From Mycoplasmatota bacterium (GTDB lineage: Bacteria > Bacillota_I > Bacilli_A > RF39 > UBA660), in the NCBI GenBank assembly GCA_022774645.1, contig JALFKQ010000021.1, positions 1 through 64,000 of the forward strand: DNA of 64,000 bases. The letters run 5' to 3'. The notes beneath the pieces were generated by a model, which saw only the letters and a list, made by a program, of their open reading frames with translations, searched no databases and was not told the origin of the DNA. Below are positions 16,726-25,951 of this stretch, piece after piece. The position numbers were made by a program, and so were the translations under genes. How positions within the stretch are numbered: position 1 is the first letter of the stretch; the number at the start of each line of letters is the position of its first letter.

Positions 16726-17463
16726 ATGAAAAATGAAATGAATGATAATTTAGATGAATTTGATAAGTATGTAATGTCTTATGACTTAAATGAAAAAATG
16801 ATTGAATTTAAGTATAAACATTCTTATCGAGTCATGCATGAAAGTGACGAAATATCATATACAATAAATTTAGATGAAGATGATAACTATCTTGCATGTT
16901 TAATTGGTTTATTACATGATTATGGAAGATTTCCACAATGGAAAGAATATAAAACATTTAATGATAGAAAATCAATTGATCATGCTGATTTTGGAGTAAA
17001 AATATTATTTGATGATGGAGAAATAAAAAAATATAGATTAGCAACTGAAGATTATGATATAGTCAAAAAAGCAATTAAAAATCATAATAAATATGAGATA
17101 GAAGATGGGTTAACAGTAAAAGAAAAATTACATTGTAAAATAATAAGAGATGCTGATAAACTTGATATATTATATTCATTTTCTAATCCAAGAATATTTG
17201 AAATAAAAATAGATGATAGTGATATTTCTGATATAGTTAAAGAAGAATTTAGAAAACATAAATTAATAAAAAAAGAAGATGTTAAAACAGCAAGTGATAA
17301 GATAATATTATATTTATCATTTGTATTTGATTTAAATTATGATTATAGTAAACAAACAATATTAGAAAAAGGTTACTATGATAAAATATTAGAACATATA
17401 AAAGACAAAGATAAGTTTAGACCTTATTTTGATGAAGCAAAAAAATATTTAAAAGGAGAATAA
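16726..17463 (+). CDS. HD-domain phosphohydrolase-like protein
   Basis: A 245-residue protein with HD-superfamily signs: KHSYRVMHESDEIS at the front, the metal motif LLHDYGRFPQ (HD pair), SIDHADFGVKIL and a later IRDADKLDIL (second Asp cluster). Such proteins hydrolyse phosphate esters of nucleotides; the substrate here is unknown. The start at 16726 follows TTGGAGG; an upstream in-frame ATG would sit before that site. It lies between the valine T-box and valS (3-base gap), so its expression should rise when tRNA-Val is uncharged. Confidence 0.8.
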   Translation: MKNEMNDNLDEFDKYVMSYDLNEKMIEFKYKHSYRVMHESDEISYTINLDEDDNYLACLIGLLHDYGRFPQWKEYKTFNDRKSIDHADFGVKILFDDGEIKKYRLATEDYDIVKKAIKNHNKYEIEDGLTVKEKLHCKIIRDADKLDILYSFSNPRIFEIKIDDSDISDIVKEEFRKHKLIKKEDVKTASDKIILYLSFVFDLNYDYSKQTILEKGYYDKILEHIKDKDKFRPYFDEAKKYLKGE

Positions 17464-17466
17464 ATT

Positions 17467-19992
17467 ATGTTAGAAAAAAAATATAACCATAAAGAAGTAG
17501 AAAATGGTAAATATGATGCTTGGATGAAGAGTCACCTTTTTGAAGCAGGTGATAAAAGTAAAGAACCATTTACAATAGTAATTCCACCACCTAATGTTAC
17601 AGGTAATCTTCATTTAGGACATGCTCTTAATACAAGTATTCAAGATACAATTATAAGATATAAAAAAATGAAGGGATTTGATACATTATGGCTTCCAGGT
17701 ATGGACCATGCCGCAATCGCAACAGAAGCAAAGGTTGTTAATAGATTAAAAGAGCAAGGAATAAATAAGTATGAACTTGGAAGAGAAGGATTCTTAAAAG
17801 AATGTTGGAAATGGACAGATGAACATAGAAGTAACATTCATAAACAATGGGAAACAATGGGACTTTGTGTTGATTATACAAGAGAAAGATTTACATTAGA
17901 CTCAGGATTAAATGATGCAGTTAATGCGGTATTTATAAAATTATATAACGAAGGACTTATTTATAGAGGAGAAAAAATAATAAATTGGGATCCAGTTGCA
18001 AAAACAGCTCTTTCTAATGAAGAAGTTATTTATGAAGAAGATGCAGGAGCATTTTATCATATAAAATATTTTATTGAAGGAACAAAAGATTATTTAGATG
18101 TAGCAACAACTAGACCAGAAACACTTTTTGGTGATACGGCAGTAGCAGTTAACCCAGAAGATAAAAGATATAAAGATTTAATAGGCAAAAATGTTATACT
18201 TCCAATTGTTAATAAATTAATACCAATTATCGGAGATGAACATGCTGATCCAGAATTCGGAACAGGTTGTGTTAAAATAACACCAGCTCATGATCCTAAT
18301 GATTTTGAAGTAGGTAATAGACATAATTTAGAAAGAATCATCATTATGAATGAAGATGCAACAATGAACGAACTTACTGGTAAATATAATGGTATGACAA
18401 GAGAAGAATGTAGAAGTGAGTTACTAAAAGATTTAGAAAAAGAAGATTTACTTATTAATGTAGAAAAGATGACACATAGTGTAGGTCACTCTGAAAGAAC
18501 TCATTCAGTAGTTGAACCATACCTTTCTAAACAATGGTTTGTTAATATGAAAAGTATGAGTGAAGACTTATTAAATGCTCAAAAATCAAAGGATAAAAAA
18601 ATACATTTTATACCAAAAAGATTTGAAAAGATATTAAATCATTGGATGGAAGATTGTCATGATTGGTGTATAAGTAGACAATTATGGTGGGGACATAGAA
18701 TTCCTGCTTGGTATAAAGATGAAGAAGTAAAAGTACAAGTAGAGTGTCCAGGAGAAGGTTGGATACAAGATAATGATGTTCTTGATACATGGTTTAGTAG
18801 TGCATTATGGCCATTTAGTACACTTGGTTGGCCAAATAAAACAGAAGATTTAGAAAGATACTTCCCAACAGATGTATTAGTAACAGCATACGATATCATA
18901 TTCTTTTGGGTAGCTAGAATGGCATTCACATCATTAAAACAAATGAATGATAGACCATTTAAAGATTGCATAATTCATGGATTAATTAGAGATAAACAAG
19001 GAAGAAAAATGTCTAAATCATTAGGTAATGGTATAGATCCAATGGACATGATTGATGAGTATGGATGCGATGCTTTAAGATTCTACTTAACTACAACATC
19101 GGCAATGGGAATGGATATTAGATTCGATACTGAAAAAGTTGCATCAACTTGGAATTTCATAAATAAATTATGGAATGCATCAAGATTCGTACTTATGAAA
19201 CTTGAAAATTTCAGAAAAGAAGATTATAGTTTAGAAAACTTAAATAATGCTGATAAATGGATACTTACTAAATTAAATGAAACTATTGCTTCTGTAACAA
19301 AATCAATGGATAAATATGAATTTAATAATGCTGGTAGTTGCCTATATTCATTTATATGGGATAATTTCTGTGATAAATATATAGAAATGTCAAAATTCAG
19401 TGAAACAAACTCAACTAAGAGTACACTTCTTTATACAATAACTTGCATTATAAAAATGTTACATCCATTTATGCCATTTGTTACTGAAGAAATATATAGT
19501 AATTTTGAAATAAAAGACACTGAATTACTATTACAAAGTGAATATCCAACTTGTAATAAAAAACAAATATTTAAACAAGAAGCAAAAGAAATAGGTGAAA
19601 TGTTAGAATATGTAACACTATTTAGAAATAAAAAACTAGAAAATAAAATATCAAATGAAATAGAAGTAATTGATTATAACAAAAATACATTATTAAATAA
19701 AATGTTAAAATTAGAAGACAAAATAGTTGAAAAACCAACATATAAAGATTTATTAACTATCGAACTTTATAATTATAAATTTGATTTATATTTTGATAAT
19801 TCTAAAAATAATGAAGAAGAAAAGCAAAAAATAGAAGAAGAAATAATAAAATTAACAGCTTCTATTGAAAGAAGAAAAAAACTTCTATCTAATGAAAACT
19901 ATGTTAATAAAGCACCAGAAGCTATTGTTAATAAAGAAAGAGAAGATTTAGCAAAAGAAGAACATAAACTTGAAATATTAAAGAAGAATTAA
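17467..19992 (+). CDS. valS: Valyl-tRNA synthetase
   Basis: Class I synthetase (841 aa) that charges tRNA-Val and edits mis-charged threonine. It shows the HIGH-type motif GNLHLGHAL, the CP1 editing domain (TTRPETLFGDTAVAVNP, GTGCVKITPAHDPNDF), KMSKSLGNG and a C-terminal coiled-coil arm (ERRKKLLSNENYVNKAPE). Length fits compact bacterial ValRS. Expression is set by the upstream T-box through the HD gene. Confidence 0.96.
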   Translation: MLEKKYNHKEVENGKYDAWMKSHLFEAGDKSKEPFTIVIPPPNVTGNLHLGHALNTSIQDTIIRYKKMKGFDTLWLPGMDHAAIATEAKVVNRLKEQGINKYELGREGFLKECWKWTDEHRSNIHKQWETMGLCVDYTRERFTLDSGLNDAVNAVFIKLYNEGLIYRGEKIINWDPVAKTALSNEEVIYEEDAGAFYHIKYFIEGTKDYLDVATTRPETLFGDTAVAVNPEDKRYKDLIGKNVILPIVNKLIPIIGDEHADPEFGTGCVKITPAHDPNDFEVGNRHNLERIIIMNEDATMNELTGKYNGMTREECRSELLKDLEKEDLLINVEKMTHSVGHSERTHSVVEPYLSKQWFVNMKSMSEDLLNAQKSKDKKIHFIPKRFEKILNHWMEDCHDWCISRQLWWGHRIPAWYKDEEVKVQVECPGEGWIQDNDVLDTWFSSALWPFSTLGWPNKTEDLERYFPTDVLVTAYDIIFFWVARMAFTSLKQMNDRPFKDCIIHGLIRDKQGRKMSKSLGNGIDPMDMIDEYGCDALRFYLTTTSAMGMDIRFDTEKVASTWNFINKLWNASRFVLMKLENFRKEDYSLENLNNADKWILTKLNETIASVTKSMDKYEFNNAGSCLYSFIWDNFCDKYIEMSKFSETNSTKSTLLYTITCIIKMLHPFMPFVTEEIYSNFEIKDTELLLQSEYPTCNKKQIFKQEAKEIGEMLEYVTLFRNKKLENKISNEIEVIDYNKNTLLNKMLKLEDKIVEKPTYKDLLTIELYNYKFDLYFDNSKNNEEEKQKIEEEIIKLTASIERRKKLLSNENYVNKAPEAIVNKEREDLAKEEHKLEILKKN

Positions 19993-20016
19993 TGAGAGAT
20001 TTTCTCTCATTTTTCT
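19991..20016 (+). terminator. Terminator of the valS operon
   Basis: A 9-bp perfect stem (19991-19999 with 20003-20011) with a 3-base loop, then a T-rich tract. Confidence 0.85.
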
Positions 20017-20052
20017 TTTAATTATGTTATAATTAAATGACTAGGAGAATAT

Positions 20053-20625
20053 ATGAAGATAATTGCCAAAAAAGAAAAATATATGCCTACAATAATATTC
20101 TATACAATATTAGAAATATTCTTTTTAATCACTACAATAATATTATTTTGTTTAGCAATAGATGTTAAAATGAATATATTAGGATTAATAATATCAATAT
20201 TTATTCTTTCTGTTCCAAATGTTTTTCTAATCGGAAATATAAAGACAGGTATAAATTACTATAAAAGTATAAATATTATTTTAAAAGATGATATATTATA
20301 TTTAAATCAATTATTACCAAGTAAAGTAGTATCTAAAAAAGAAAAAACATATAATCCATATAAATTCTCAAAAATAGGGGCATACATGCCTAAAAAATAT
20401 AAAATAGATTTAAAAGATATAGAAGAATATGGGTATAAAAATGACTTAAATACAAATAATAGCTTATATCAAGATAGAGATATAGTTTTAATATCAAATG
20501 ATAAGAAATATTACATAAAAACAGATGATTTTAATTATAAAGATATAATAGAATTAATAAATGAAATATATAAAATAACTAAAATAAAACCAACAGGTGA
20601 ACTAAAAAAATTAATGGTTAAATAA
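20053..20625 (+). CDS. Two-helix membrane protein of unknown function
   Basis: A 190-residue protein with two N-terminal membrane spans (about residues 12-37 and 42-65). A cytoplasmic beta-rich tail follows that could be a PH-like fold (ILKDDILYLNQLL, then KYKIDLKDIEEYGYK, then DIVLISNDKKYYIKTDDF). The layout resembles bacterial PH-domain membrane proteins, but sequence alone does not prove it. It is monocistronic, between two terminators, with a GGAG site before the ATG. Confidence 0.6.
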   Translation: MKIIAKKEKYMPTIIFYTILEIFFLITTIILFCLAIDVKMNILGLIISIFILSVPNVFLIGNIKTGINYYKSINIILKDDILYLNQLLPSKVVSKKEKTYNPYKFSKIGAYMPKKYKIDLKDIEEYGYKNDLNTNNSLYQDRDIVLISNDKKYYIKTDDFNYKDIIELINEIYKITKIKPTGELKKLMVK

Positions 20626-20628
20626 TTG

Positions 20629-20650
20629 GTACTAGCAATAGTACTTTTTT
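20629..20650 (+). terminator. Terminator
   Basis: A 6-bp stem (20629-20634 with 20639-20644) closed by a GCAA tetraloop and followed by six T residues. Confidence 0.75.
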
Positions 20651-20686
20651 AGTGATATAATTTTTATAGAATAAGAGGGTGTATAT

Positions 20687-22540
20687 ATGTTTGGAAAAAT
20701 TATATCTATATTTGAACAAAATATTATATTAGAAAATTTATCAAAAAGAGTTGAAACAACACTAGTAGGTGTACATATAGTATTTGAAGATAAACATAAA
20801 GTAGTAGCTGAAATTACTTCAATAACAAGAGATGAGATTTCTTGTATTTTAGTTGGAGAATTTATAAATAATACATTCTATAGTGGAGTATTAAATAAAC
20901 CAACAGCTGATGCTAAGGCAAGAATTGTTAACAAAGAAGAAGTTGTTGAACTAGTAGGTAATCAACAAATAGATACACCAACAAATCTTTATATAGGTAA
21001 AAGCTTAATATATGATGGATTTAATGTATCAGCAAATATAGATAATTTCTTTTCAAATCATTTTGCTATTATAGGTAATACTGGTAGTGGTAAAAGTTGT
21101 AGTGTTACAAGAATATTTCAAAATTTATTTTATAGAAAAAATTATATACCAACTAATGCTAATATAGTATTGTTTGATGTTTATGGTGAATATCATCATG
21201 CACTTGATAGAATAAATCAAACTAAATTTTGTAGATGTAAAACATTAACAACAGATCCAGGATTTACTAAGAGTGAAATTGTAAAAATACCACCTTATTA
21301 TTTAGAAGTAGATGATATAGCACTACTTTTAAATGTAGATTCACCATCTCAACTTCCAATAATAGAAAAAGCATTAAAATATGTTTATCTATTTACAGAA
21401 GAAGAAGAAAAAGTAAAAGATATTAAAAATAATATAATTGCAAAAGCAATATTAGATATATTAACTAGTGGTAAAGGACCAGCTCAAATAAGAGATCAAG
21501 TAGTTGCTGTACTTTCTACATTTTATACAAAAGAAATAAATTTAGAAAGTAAAATAGTTCAACCAGGATATGTAAGAACATTAAGACAATGCTTAAACAT
21601 AGATCAAACTGGTAAAATAAATACTATGCAACTAGTAACGGAATTCTTGGAAACATTTGTACAAGAAGAATTAAAATTAAATAGAAATATGAAACCAAAA
21701 TTCTATACATTAAAAGATTTATATAATGCATTCGAATTTGCTCTTATTAGTGAAGGTGTACTTAAAAGTGATAAAGTTTATGATGTAAACAATATTCTAA
21801 AAGTAAGATTAGATACTATTATTAATGGAGACTACGGATTATATTTTGATGTAGAAGAGTACATACCAAAATCAGATTATGTTAAAAATATATTTACCGC
21901 ACCAACTGGTGAAAAGGCTCAAATAGTTAACTTCAATTTAAATTATGTAGATGAAAGATTTGCTAAGGTTTTAACTAAAGTATTTTCAAAATTATTCTTC
22001 GATTATGCAATTAGTTTAGAAAATAGAGGCGGATTTCCAATGCAGATAATACTAGAGGAGGCACACCGTTATGTTCAAAATGATAATGACATTAATACAA
22101 TCGGATATAATATATTTGATAGAATAACAAAAGAAGGACGAAAATACGGAGTGGTGCTAGGACTTATAACTCAAAGACCAAGTGAACTTTCTAATACAGC
22201 TCTAAGTCAGTGCTCAAACTATATAGTTTTAAGAATGTTTCATCCAGCTGATTTAGAAATAATTAAGCATATAACTCATAGTATAAGTGATATGGATGTA
22301 GAAAAACTAAAAACATTAAGACCTGGTGTTGCTTTATGCTTTGGAAATGCATTTAATATTCCTATATTTACTAAAATAGATAAACCAGATCCAACACCAA
22401 ATTCAAGTAATGCTCATATAGGAACAGAATGGTTTAGAAAATCAGAAGAAATATTAGCTGAACAACAACAAGCAGCAATAATAAAAAATCAACAACTAAG
22501 TCAAAATATTGAAGCAAATCAAAACCCTATTATTCAATAG
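20687..22540 (+). CDS. HerA-like ATPase (DUF87/HAS-barrel family)
   Basis: Hexameric DNA-translocase-type ATPase (617 aa). An N-terminal HAS-barrel-like domain (about residues 1-110) precedes Walker A GNTGSGKS (130-137). Walker B-type VLFDVYGEYHHA and LEEAHRYVQ follow, and the C-terminal core ends GLITQRPSELS...SQCSNYIVLRM. The tail is Gln/Asn-rich and disordered. Relatives pair with NurA nuclease in archaea or with nuclease/Sir2 partners in bacterial defence; no partner gene is next to it here. It is a single-gene unit with its own terminator. Confidence 0.82.
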   Translation: MFGKIISIFEQNIILENLSKRVETTLVGVHIVFEDKHKVVAEITSITRDEISCILVGEFINNTFYSGVLNKPTADAKARIVNKEEVVELVGNQQIDTPTNLYIGKSLIYDGFNVSANIDNFFSNHFAIIGNTGSGKSCSVTRIFQNLFYRKNYIPTNANIVLFDVYGEYHHALDRINQTKFCRCKTLTTDPGFTKSEIVKIPPYYLEVDDIALLLNVDSPSQLPIIEKALKYVYLFTEEEEKVKDIKNNIIAKAILDILTSGKGPAQIRDQVVAVLSTFYTKEINLESKIVQPGYVRTLRQCLNIDQTGKINTMQLVTEFLETFVQEELKLNRNMKPKFYTLKDLYNAFEFALISEGVLKSDKVYDVNNILKVRLDTIINGDYGLYFDVEEYIPKSDYVKNIFTAPTGEKAQIVNFNLNYVDERFAKVLTKVFSKLFFDYAISLENRGGFPMQIILEEAHRYVQNDNDINTIGYNIFDRITKEGRKYGVVLGLITQRPSELSNTALSQCSNYIVLRMFHPADLEIIKHITHSISDMDVEKLKTLRPGVALCFGNAFNIPIFTKIDKPDPTPNSSNAHIGTEWFRKSEEILAEQQQAAIIKNQQLSQNIEANQNPIIQ

Positions 22541-22547
22541 GGTTTTT
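22522..22547 (+). terminator. Terminator overlapping the HerA stop codon
   Basis: A 9-bp stem (22522-22530 with 22537-22545), 6-base loop and T run. The TAG stop of the HerA-like gene is inside the 3' arm. Confidence 0.85.
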
Positions 22548-22558
22548 AAATTCATTAA

Positions 22559-23695
22559 TTATCTTATAATATAAGGATCATCAACAGTACCATTACCTGA
22601 TTTAAATAATGCTCTAGCATTAATATAAGTTGTAACATAATATCTTCTTTGAATACTAGCTCTTCCTGTTTCAAAAACAGTACCATCAAAATAATAAACA
22701 CTATAATTATTATCACTAGTATCCTCTGCAGTTAATGACCAACTAACAACATCTTTATTATACATATAATTGTAATTAGAACAAGAATCATTAGCAGGAA
22801 CTTTACAATTATCATCTAAACTAATTCTCATATATTCGTATGGAGTTATAAGACCAAACATATATTTATCTTCAGACATAACTGAACATTCAGCACTACC
22901 ATCTTTTGTTGTATCACTTATCTTTCTTTTACCTATACATAAGTTTTTAGCAACAATTGCATTTTTCATAGATTCATTAGTTATATTATCATTAGATTCA
23001 AAACTTTTTAATGTTTCTTTAGCTCTACTTATTTCAAAATCATTATATCCAAAGTTAGATTGTTTTCCTTCATTAAATCTATCATCCCATGCATATCTTT
23101 CTCTCTCAGTAATATCTGTCATAATCTTAATAGTATTATCACTTTCGATACTCAATATTTTCCATAAATAAGGTTTTGGTTTATCATTAATACTGATTTC
23201 TCCAAAACTAATATAGTTGTTTTTAACTTCACCTCTAAAATAATATCCACCATTTGTATTCTCATACAAACCAGTACCATAAGTAACAACAGGGTTATTT
23301 TCTTTAACAACTTTGTATAATTCTTTTGTTTCATAACTACCAGGGCAAGTTAAGTATGGTAGATAAGCAATATTATCTCCAGATTTAGTAACTACAATAT
23401 TAACTGTACAATTATCTCCATCTTTAAGTATTTCATTAAGAGGTTTAATAAATTCACCTTCAACTAATGTACTATATTGAACACTATACTCACCATCTTG
23501 AGTAGGTATCATAGTAGGATTAGTTTCATAATAGCTTTTAACTGCTGCAGTAATCTTAGTTTCAACTTCTTCATAAGTATAATAATGAGGTTTAACAATA
23601 CTTATAATCCATGATGCTAAAAGGATAACAACAATAAAACCAACTAATGATGAACCTAATATAATTAATTTCTTTTTATCCATTGATTCAAACAT
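22559..23695 (-). CDS. Membrane-anchored pilin-like surface protein with a DUF6273-like C-terminal domain
   Basis: A 378-residue protein. A cytoplasmic Lys-rich start and one membrane span (about residues 10-32) are followed by a region worded like pseudopilin head domains of gut Bacillota (AVKSYYETNPTM... then FIKPLNEILKDGDNCTVNIVVTK). A C-terminal domain ends VYYFDGTVFETG...INARALFKSGNGT, like DUF6273-type surface domains. Ten or so Cys residues are outside the cell. I start at ATG 23695; a GTG at 23704 overlaps the GGAG site. Function is unknown; adhesion or a surface display role is possible. Confidence 0.6.
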   Translation of the reverse strand: MFESMDKKKLIILGSSLVGFIVVILLASWIISIVKPHYYTYEEVETKITAAVKSYYETNPTMIPTQDGEYSVQYSTLVEGEFIKPLNEILKDGDNCTVNIVVTKSGDNIAYLPYLTCPGSYETKELYKVVKENNPVVTYGTGLYENTNGGYYFRGEVKNNYISFGEISINDKPKPYLWKILSIESDNTIKIMTDITERERYAWDDRFNEGKQSNFGYNDFEISRAKETLKSFESNDNITNESMKNAIVAKNLCIGKRKISDTTKDGSAECSVMSEDKYMFGLITPYEYMRISLDDNCKVPANDSCSNYNYMYNKDVVSWSLTAEDTSDNNYSVYYFDGTVFETGRASIQRRYYVTTYINARALFKSGNGTVDDPYIIR

Positions 23696-23722
23696 TTCTT
23701 TCACTCCTTTTTATATAAATTA

Positions 23723-23751
23723 ATTATACAATAAAACAAATAAATAAACAA
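23723..23751 (-). promoter_or_regulatory. Promoter of the pilin-like surface gene
   Basis: On the minus strand, TTGTTT (23751-23746), a 17-base spacer and a perfect TATAAT (23728-23723). The -35 abuts the end of the HIT gene. Confidence 0.6.
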
Positions 23752-24111
23752 TTATTTAATCATATTATAAACTTCACTTACATCTTTATTAATTTTCTTA
23801 TTATAATTAGGAATAACATGTAAATGATAATGTTTTACTTCTTGTAATATTCCATTATTTTGAACTAACTTATAACCATTAGGTTTAAGTTTAGAATCTA
23901 AAATATTAATAACTTCTTTACTAGCTTTATGTATTTCATTTAAATATTCTAAATCTATATCATAAATATCTTTAAAATGTTTTTTAGGTACAATTAAAGT
24001 ATGTCCCATAGAATTAGGATTAACATCTAAAAAACACTTTACATATTCATTTTCATATATAGTATATGATGGAATATCTCCATTAATAATCTTACAAAAT
24101 AAACAATCCAT
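23752..24111 (-). CDS. HIT-family nucleotide hydrolase
   Basis: A 119-residue HIT protein (Hint branch), hydrolysing AMP-lysine/adenylated or dinucleoside polyphosphate substrates. It has CLFCKIINGDIPSYTIYE at the N-terminus, GHTLIVPKKHF, and the His triad HYHLHVIP near the end. The two Cys residues of CLFC fit the zinc half-site seen in many bacterial HIT proteins. I prefer ATG 24111 (GGGTGA 6 bases upstream) over GTG 24120. Confidence 0.9.
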   Translation of the reverse strand: MDCLFCKIINGDIPSYTIYENEYVKCFLDVNPNSMGHTLIVPKKHFKDIYDIDLEYLNEIHKASKEVINILDSKLKPNGYKLVQNNGILQEVKHYHLHVIPNYNKKINKDVSEVYNMIK

Positions 24112-24220
24112 TTTCTTCACCCAAATATATTATATATTAAATATTAAAGTACTTCAATTATTATATTTGCTATAAAACAAATTTATTTATAAGTATATAT
24201 TATAATAGGTGAGGTATAAG

Positions 24221-25405
24221 GTGAATAATAAAAATGAATTTCCAATGAAAGAAAAAAGTCTTATATATTTTGATAATGCTGCTACTACATTTAAACCTTA
24301 TAGAGTAATAGATAAAATGAATGAGTATTATTATGATTACAATGCCAATTCACATAGAGGAGATTATGATATAAGTTTTAAAGTCGATGATGAAATAGAT
24401 TACACAAGAGACTTAGTAAAAATGTTTATAAATGCTAAAAAAACAGATGAAATAATATTTACTAAAAACACAACTGATTCACTAAATATGATATGTTTCG
24501 GATATTTCTTAAATTATTTAAAAGAAAATGATGAAATAATATTATCTAGCAGTGAACATGCATCTAATATACTTCCATGGTTGATATTATCTATCAAAAA
24601 AAACATAAAAATAGTATTTGTAGATTCAGTAAATGAAAAATTAAATATAAATGACCTTGTAAATAAAATAACTAAAAAAACAAAAGTAATATCACTAGCT
24701 CATATAACTAATGTTAGTGGGGACAGAAGAGATATTAAAACAATATGTAAAATAGCTCACAAAAACAATATACTAGTAGTTGTTGATGGAGCACAAAGTG
24801 TTCCTCATATTAAAACAGATGTTCAAGATTTAGATGTAGATTTTCTAGCATTCTCTGCTCATAAAATGTGTGGACCAACAGGGGTAGGAGTGCTTTACGG
24901 AAAATATGATTTATTAAAGAAAATGGTGCCATTTGAATATGGAGGTGGAATGAATTTATTATATGATAATAATTCATTAAGACTTGCAGAACTACCATAT
25001 AGATTTGAAGCAGGAACACCAAATTTAAGTGGAATAATAGGCTTTAGTGAATCAATAAAATATCTAAATGAAATAGGTATGGATAATATAGAAAAACATG
25101 AAAAATATTTAAGAAAATATTTAATAAAAGAACTTGAAACTATACCATACATAAAAATATATAATAAAAATTGTGAAGGAAGTACAGTAATAATTAATAT
25201 TGATGGAGTACTATCAGGAGACTTAGGACTATATTTAAATACAAAAGGCATTTGTGTAAGAAGTGGTAAACATTGTGCTAAAATGGGTGATAACACTGAA
25301 GATACAGTTAGAATAAGTTTATATTTTTATAATACATTTGAAGAAATTGATTACTTAATAAAAGTATTAAAAAATAAAAAAGAAATCTTTGAGTTTGCAA
25401 ATTAA
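24221..25405 (+). CDS. SufS/CsdA-like cysteine desulfurase
   Basis: PLP enzyme (394 aa) taking sulfur from cysteine. It shows YFDNAATT, the PLP-phosphate and Asp region VVDGAQSVPH, the Schiff-base Lys in FSAHKMCGPTGVGVLYG, and the active Cys in VRSGKHCAKM. This is the SufS/group II signature rather than the NifS/IscS loop. I chose GTG 24221, six bases after AGGTGAGG. No sufU, sufB, sufC or sufD lies next to it, so it may serve tRNA thiolation or a distant suf cluster. Confidence 0.88.
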   Translation: MNNKNEFPMKEKSLIYFDNAATTFKPYRVIDKMNEYYYDYNANSHRGDYDISFKVDDEIDYTRDLVKMFINAKKTDEIIFTKNTTDSLNMICFGYFLNYLKENDEIILSSSEHASNILPWLILSIKKNIKIVFVDSVNEKLNINDLVNKITKKTKVISLAHITNVSGDRRDIKTICKIAHKNNILVVVDGAQSVPHIKTDVQDLDVDFLAFSAHKMCGPTGVGVLYGKYDLLKKMVPFEYGGGMNLLYDNNSLRLAELPYRFEAGTPNLSGIIGFSESIKYLNEIGMDNIEKHEKYLRKYLIKELETIPYIKIYNKNCEGSTVIINIDGVLSGDLGLYLNTKGICVRSGKHCAKMGDNTEDTVRISLYFYNTFEEIDYLIKVLKNKKEIFEFAN

Positions 25406-25406
25406 G

Positions 25407-25431
25407 AAAATTACATTTTTGTAATTTTTTT
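25407..25431 (+). terminator. Terminator after the cysteine desulfurase
   Basis: An 8-bp stem (25407-25414 with 25421-25428) followed by T residues. The remaining AT-rich 165 bases before ssb hold no gene that I can see. Confidence 0.75.
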
Positions 25432-25597
25432 AATTTTGTCTAAAATTAATTTTTCAGTATAAAACTATTCAGAATAATATAATTTTTCACTAGAAGAAAA
25501 ACAATTTTTCTCTATAAAAAGTATTAGTAAAATTAAATTATATCAATTTGAATGCTATTTTAGTATGTGTTATATTTCAACATTGAAAGGAGGAAAA

Positions 25598-25930
25598 ATG
25601 TTAAATCAAGTAATAATAACAGGAAGAATAGCTAATGATCCAGAAGTAATAGTAGGTGAAAATAATAAAAAAAGAACTTATATAACATTAGCAGTACCAA
25701 GAGCTTTCAAGAATATGGATGGGCAATATGACACTGACTTTATAAGATGTACACTTTGGAACGGAATAGCTGAAACAACTTGTGAGTATTGTAAGAAAAG
25801 TGATTTAGTTGGAGTAAAAGGAAGACTACAAACTTCACAATATGAAAAAGATGGAGAAACAAAATATACAATGGATGTAATTGCAGAAAAAGTATCATTT
25901 TTATCAAGTACCAGAAAAGCAGATGAATAA
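25598..25930 (+). CDS. ssb: Single-stranded DNA-binding protein (short)
   Basis: OB-fold protein, 110 residues: LNQVIITGRIANDPEV, ITLAVPRAF, DFIRCTLWNGIAETTCEYCKKSDLVGVKGRLQT. It lacks the Gly/Gln linker and acidic DDDxPF-type tip of housekeeping SSB, ending shortly after the OB domain. It therefore looks like an accessory ssb, as found in competence or mobile settings. The ATG at 25598 has a perfect AAAGGAGG site. A YhcG-type nuclease gene follows after 21 bases. Confidence 0.88.
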   Translation: MLNQVIITGRIANDPEVIVGENNKKRTYITLAVPRAFKNMDGQYDTDFIRCTLWNGIAETTCEYCKKSDLVGVKGRLQTSQYEKDGETKYTMDVIAEKVSFLSSTRKADE

Positions 25931-25951
25931 TCTGCTTTTAAAAGGAGAAGA

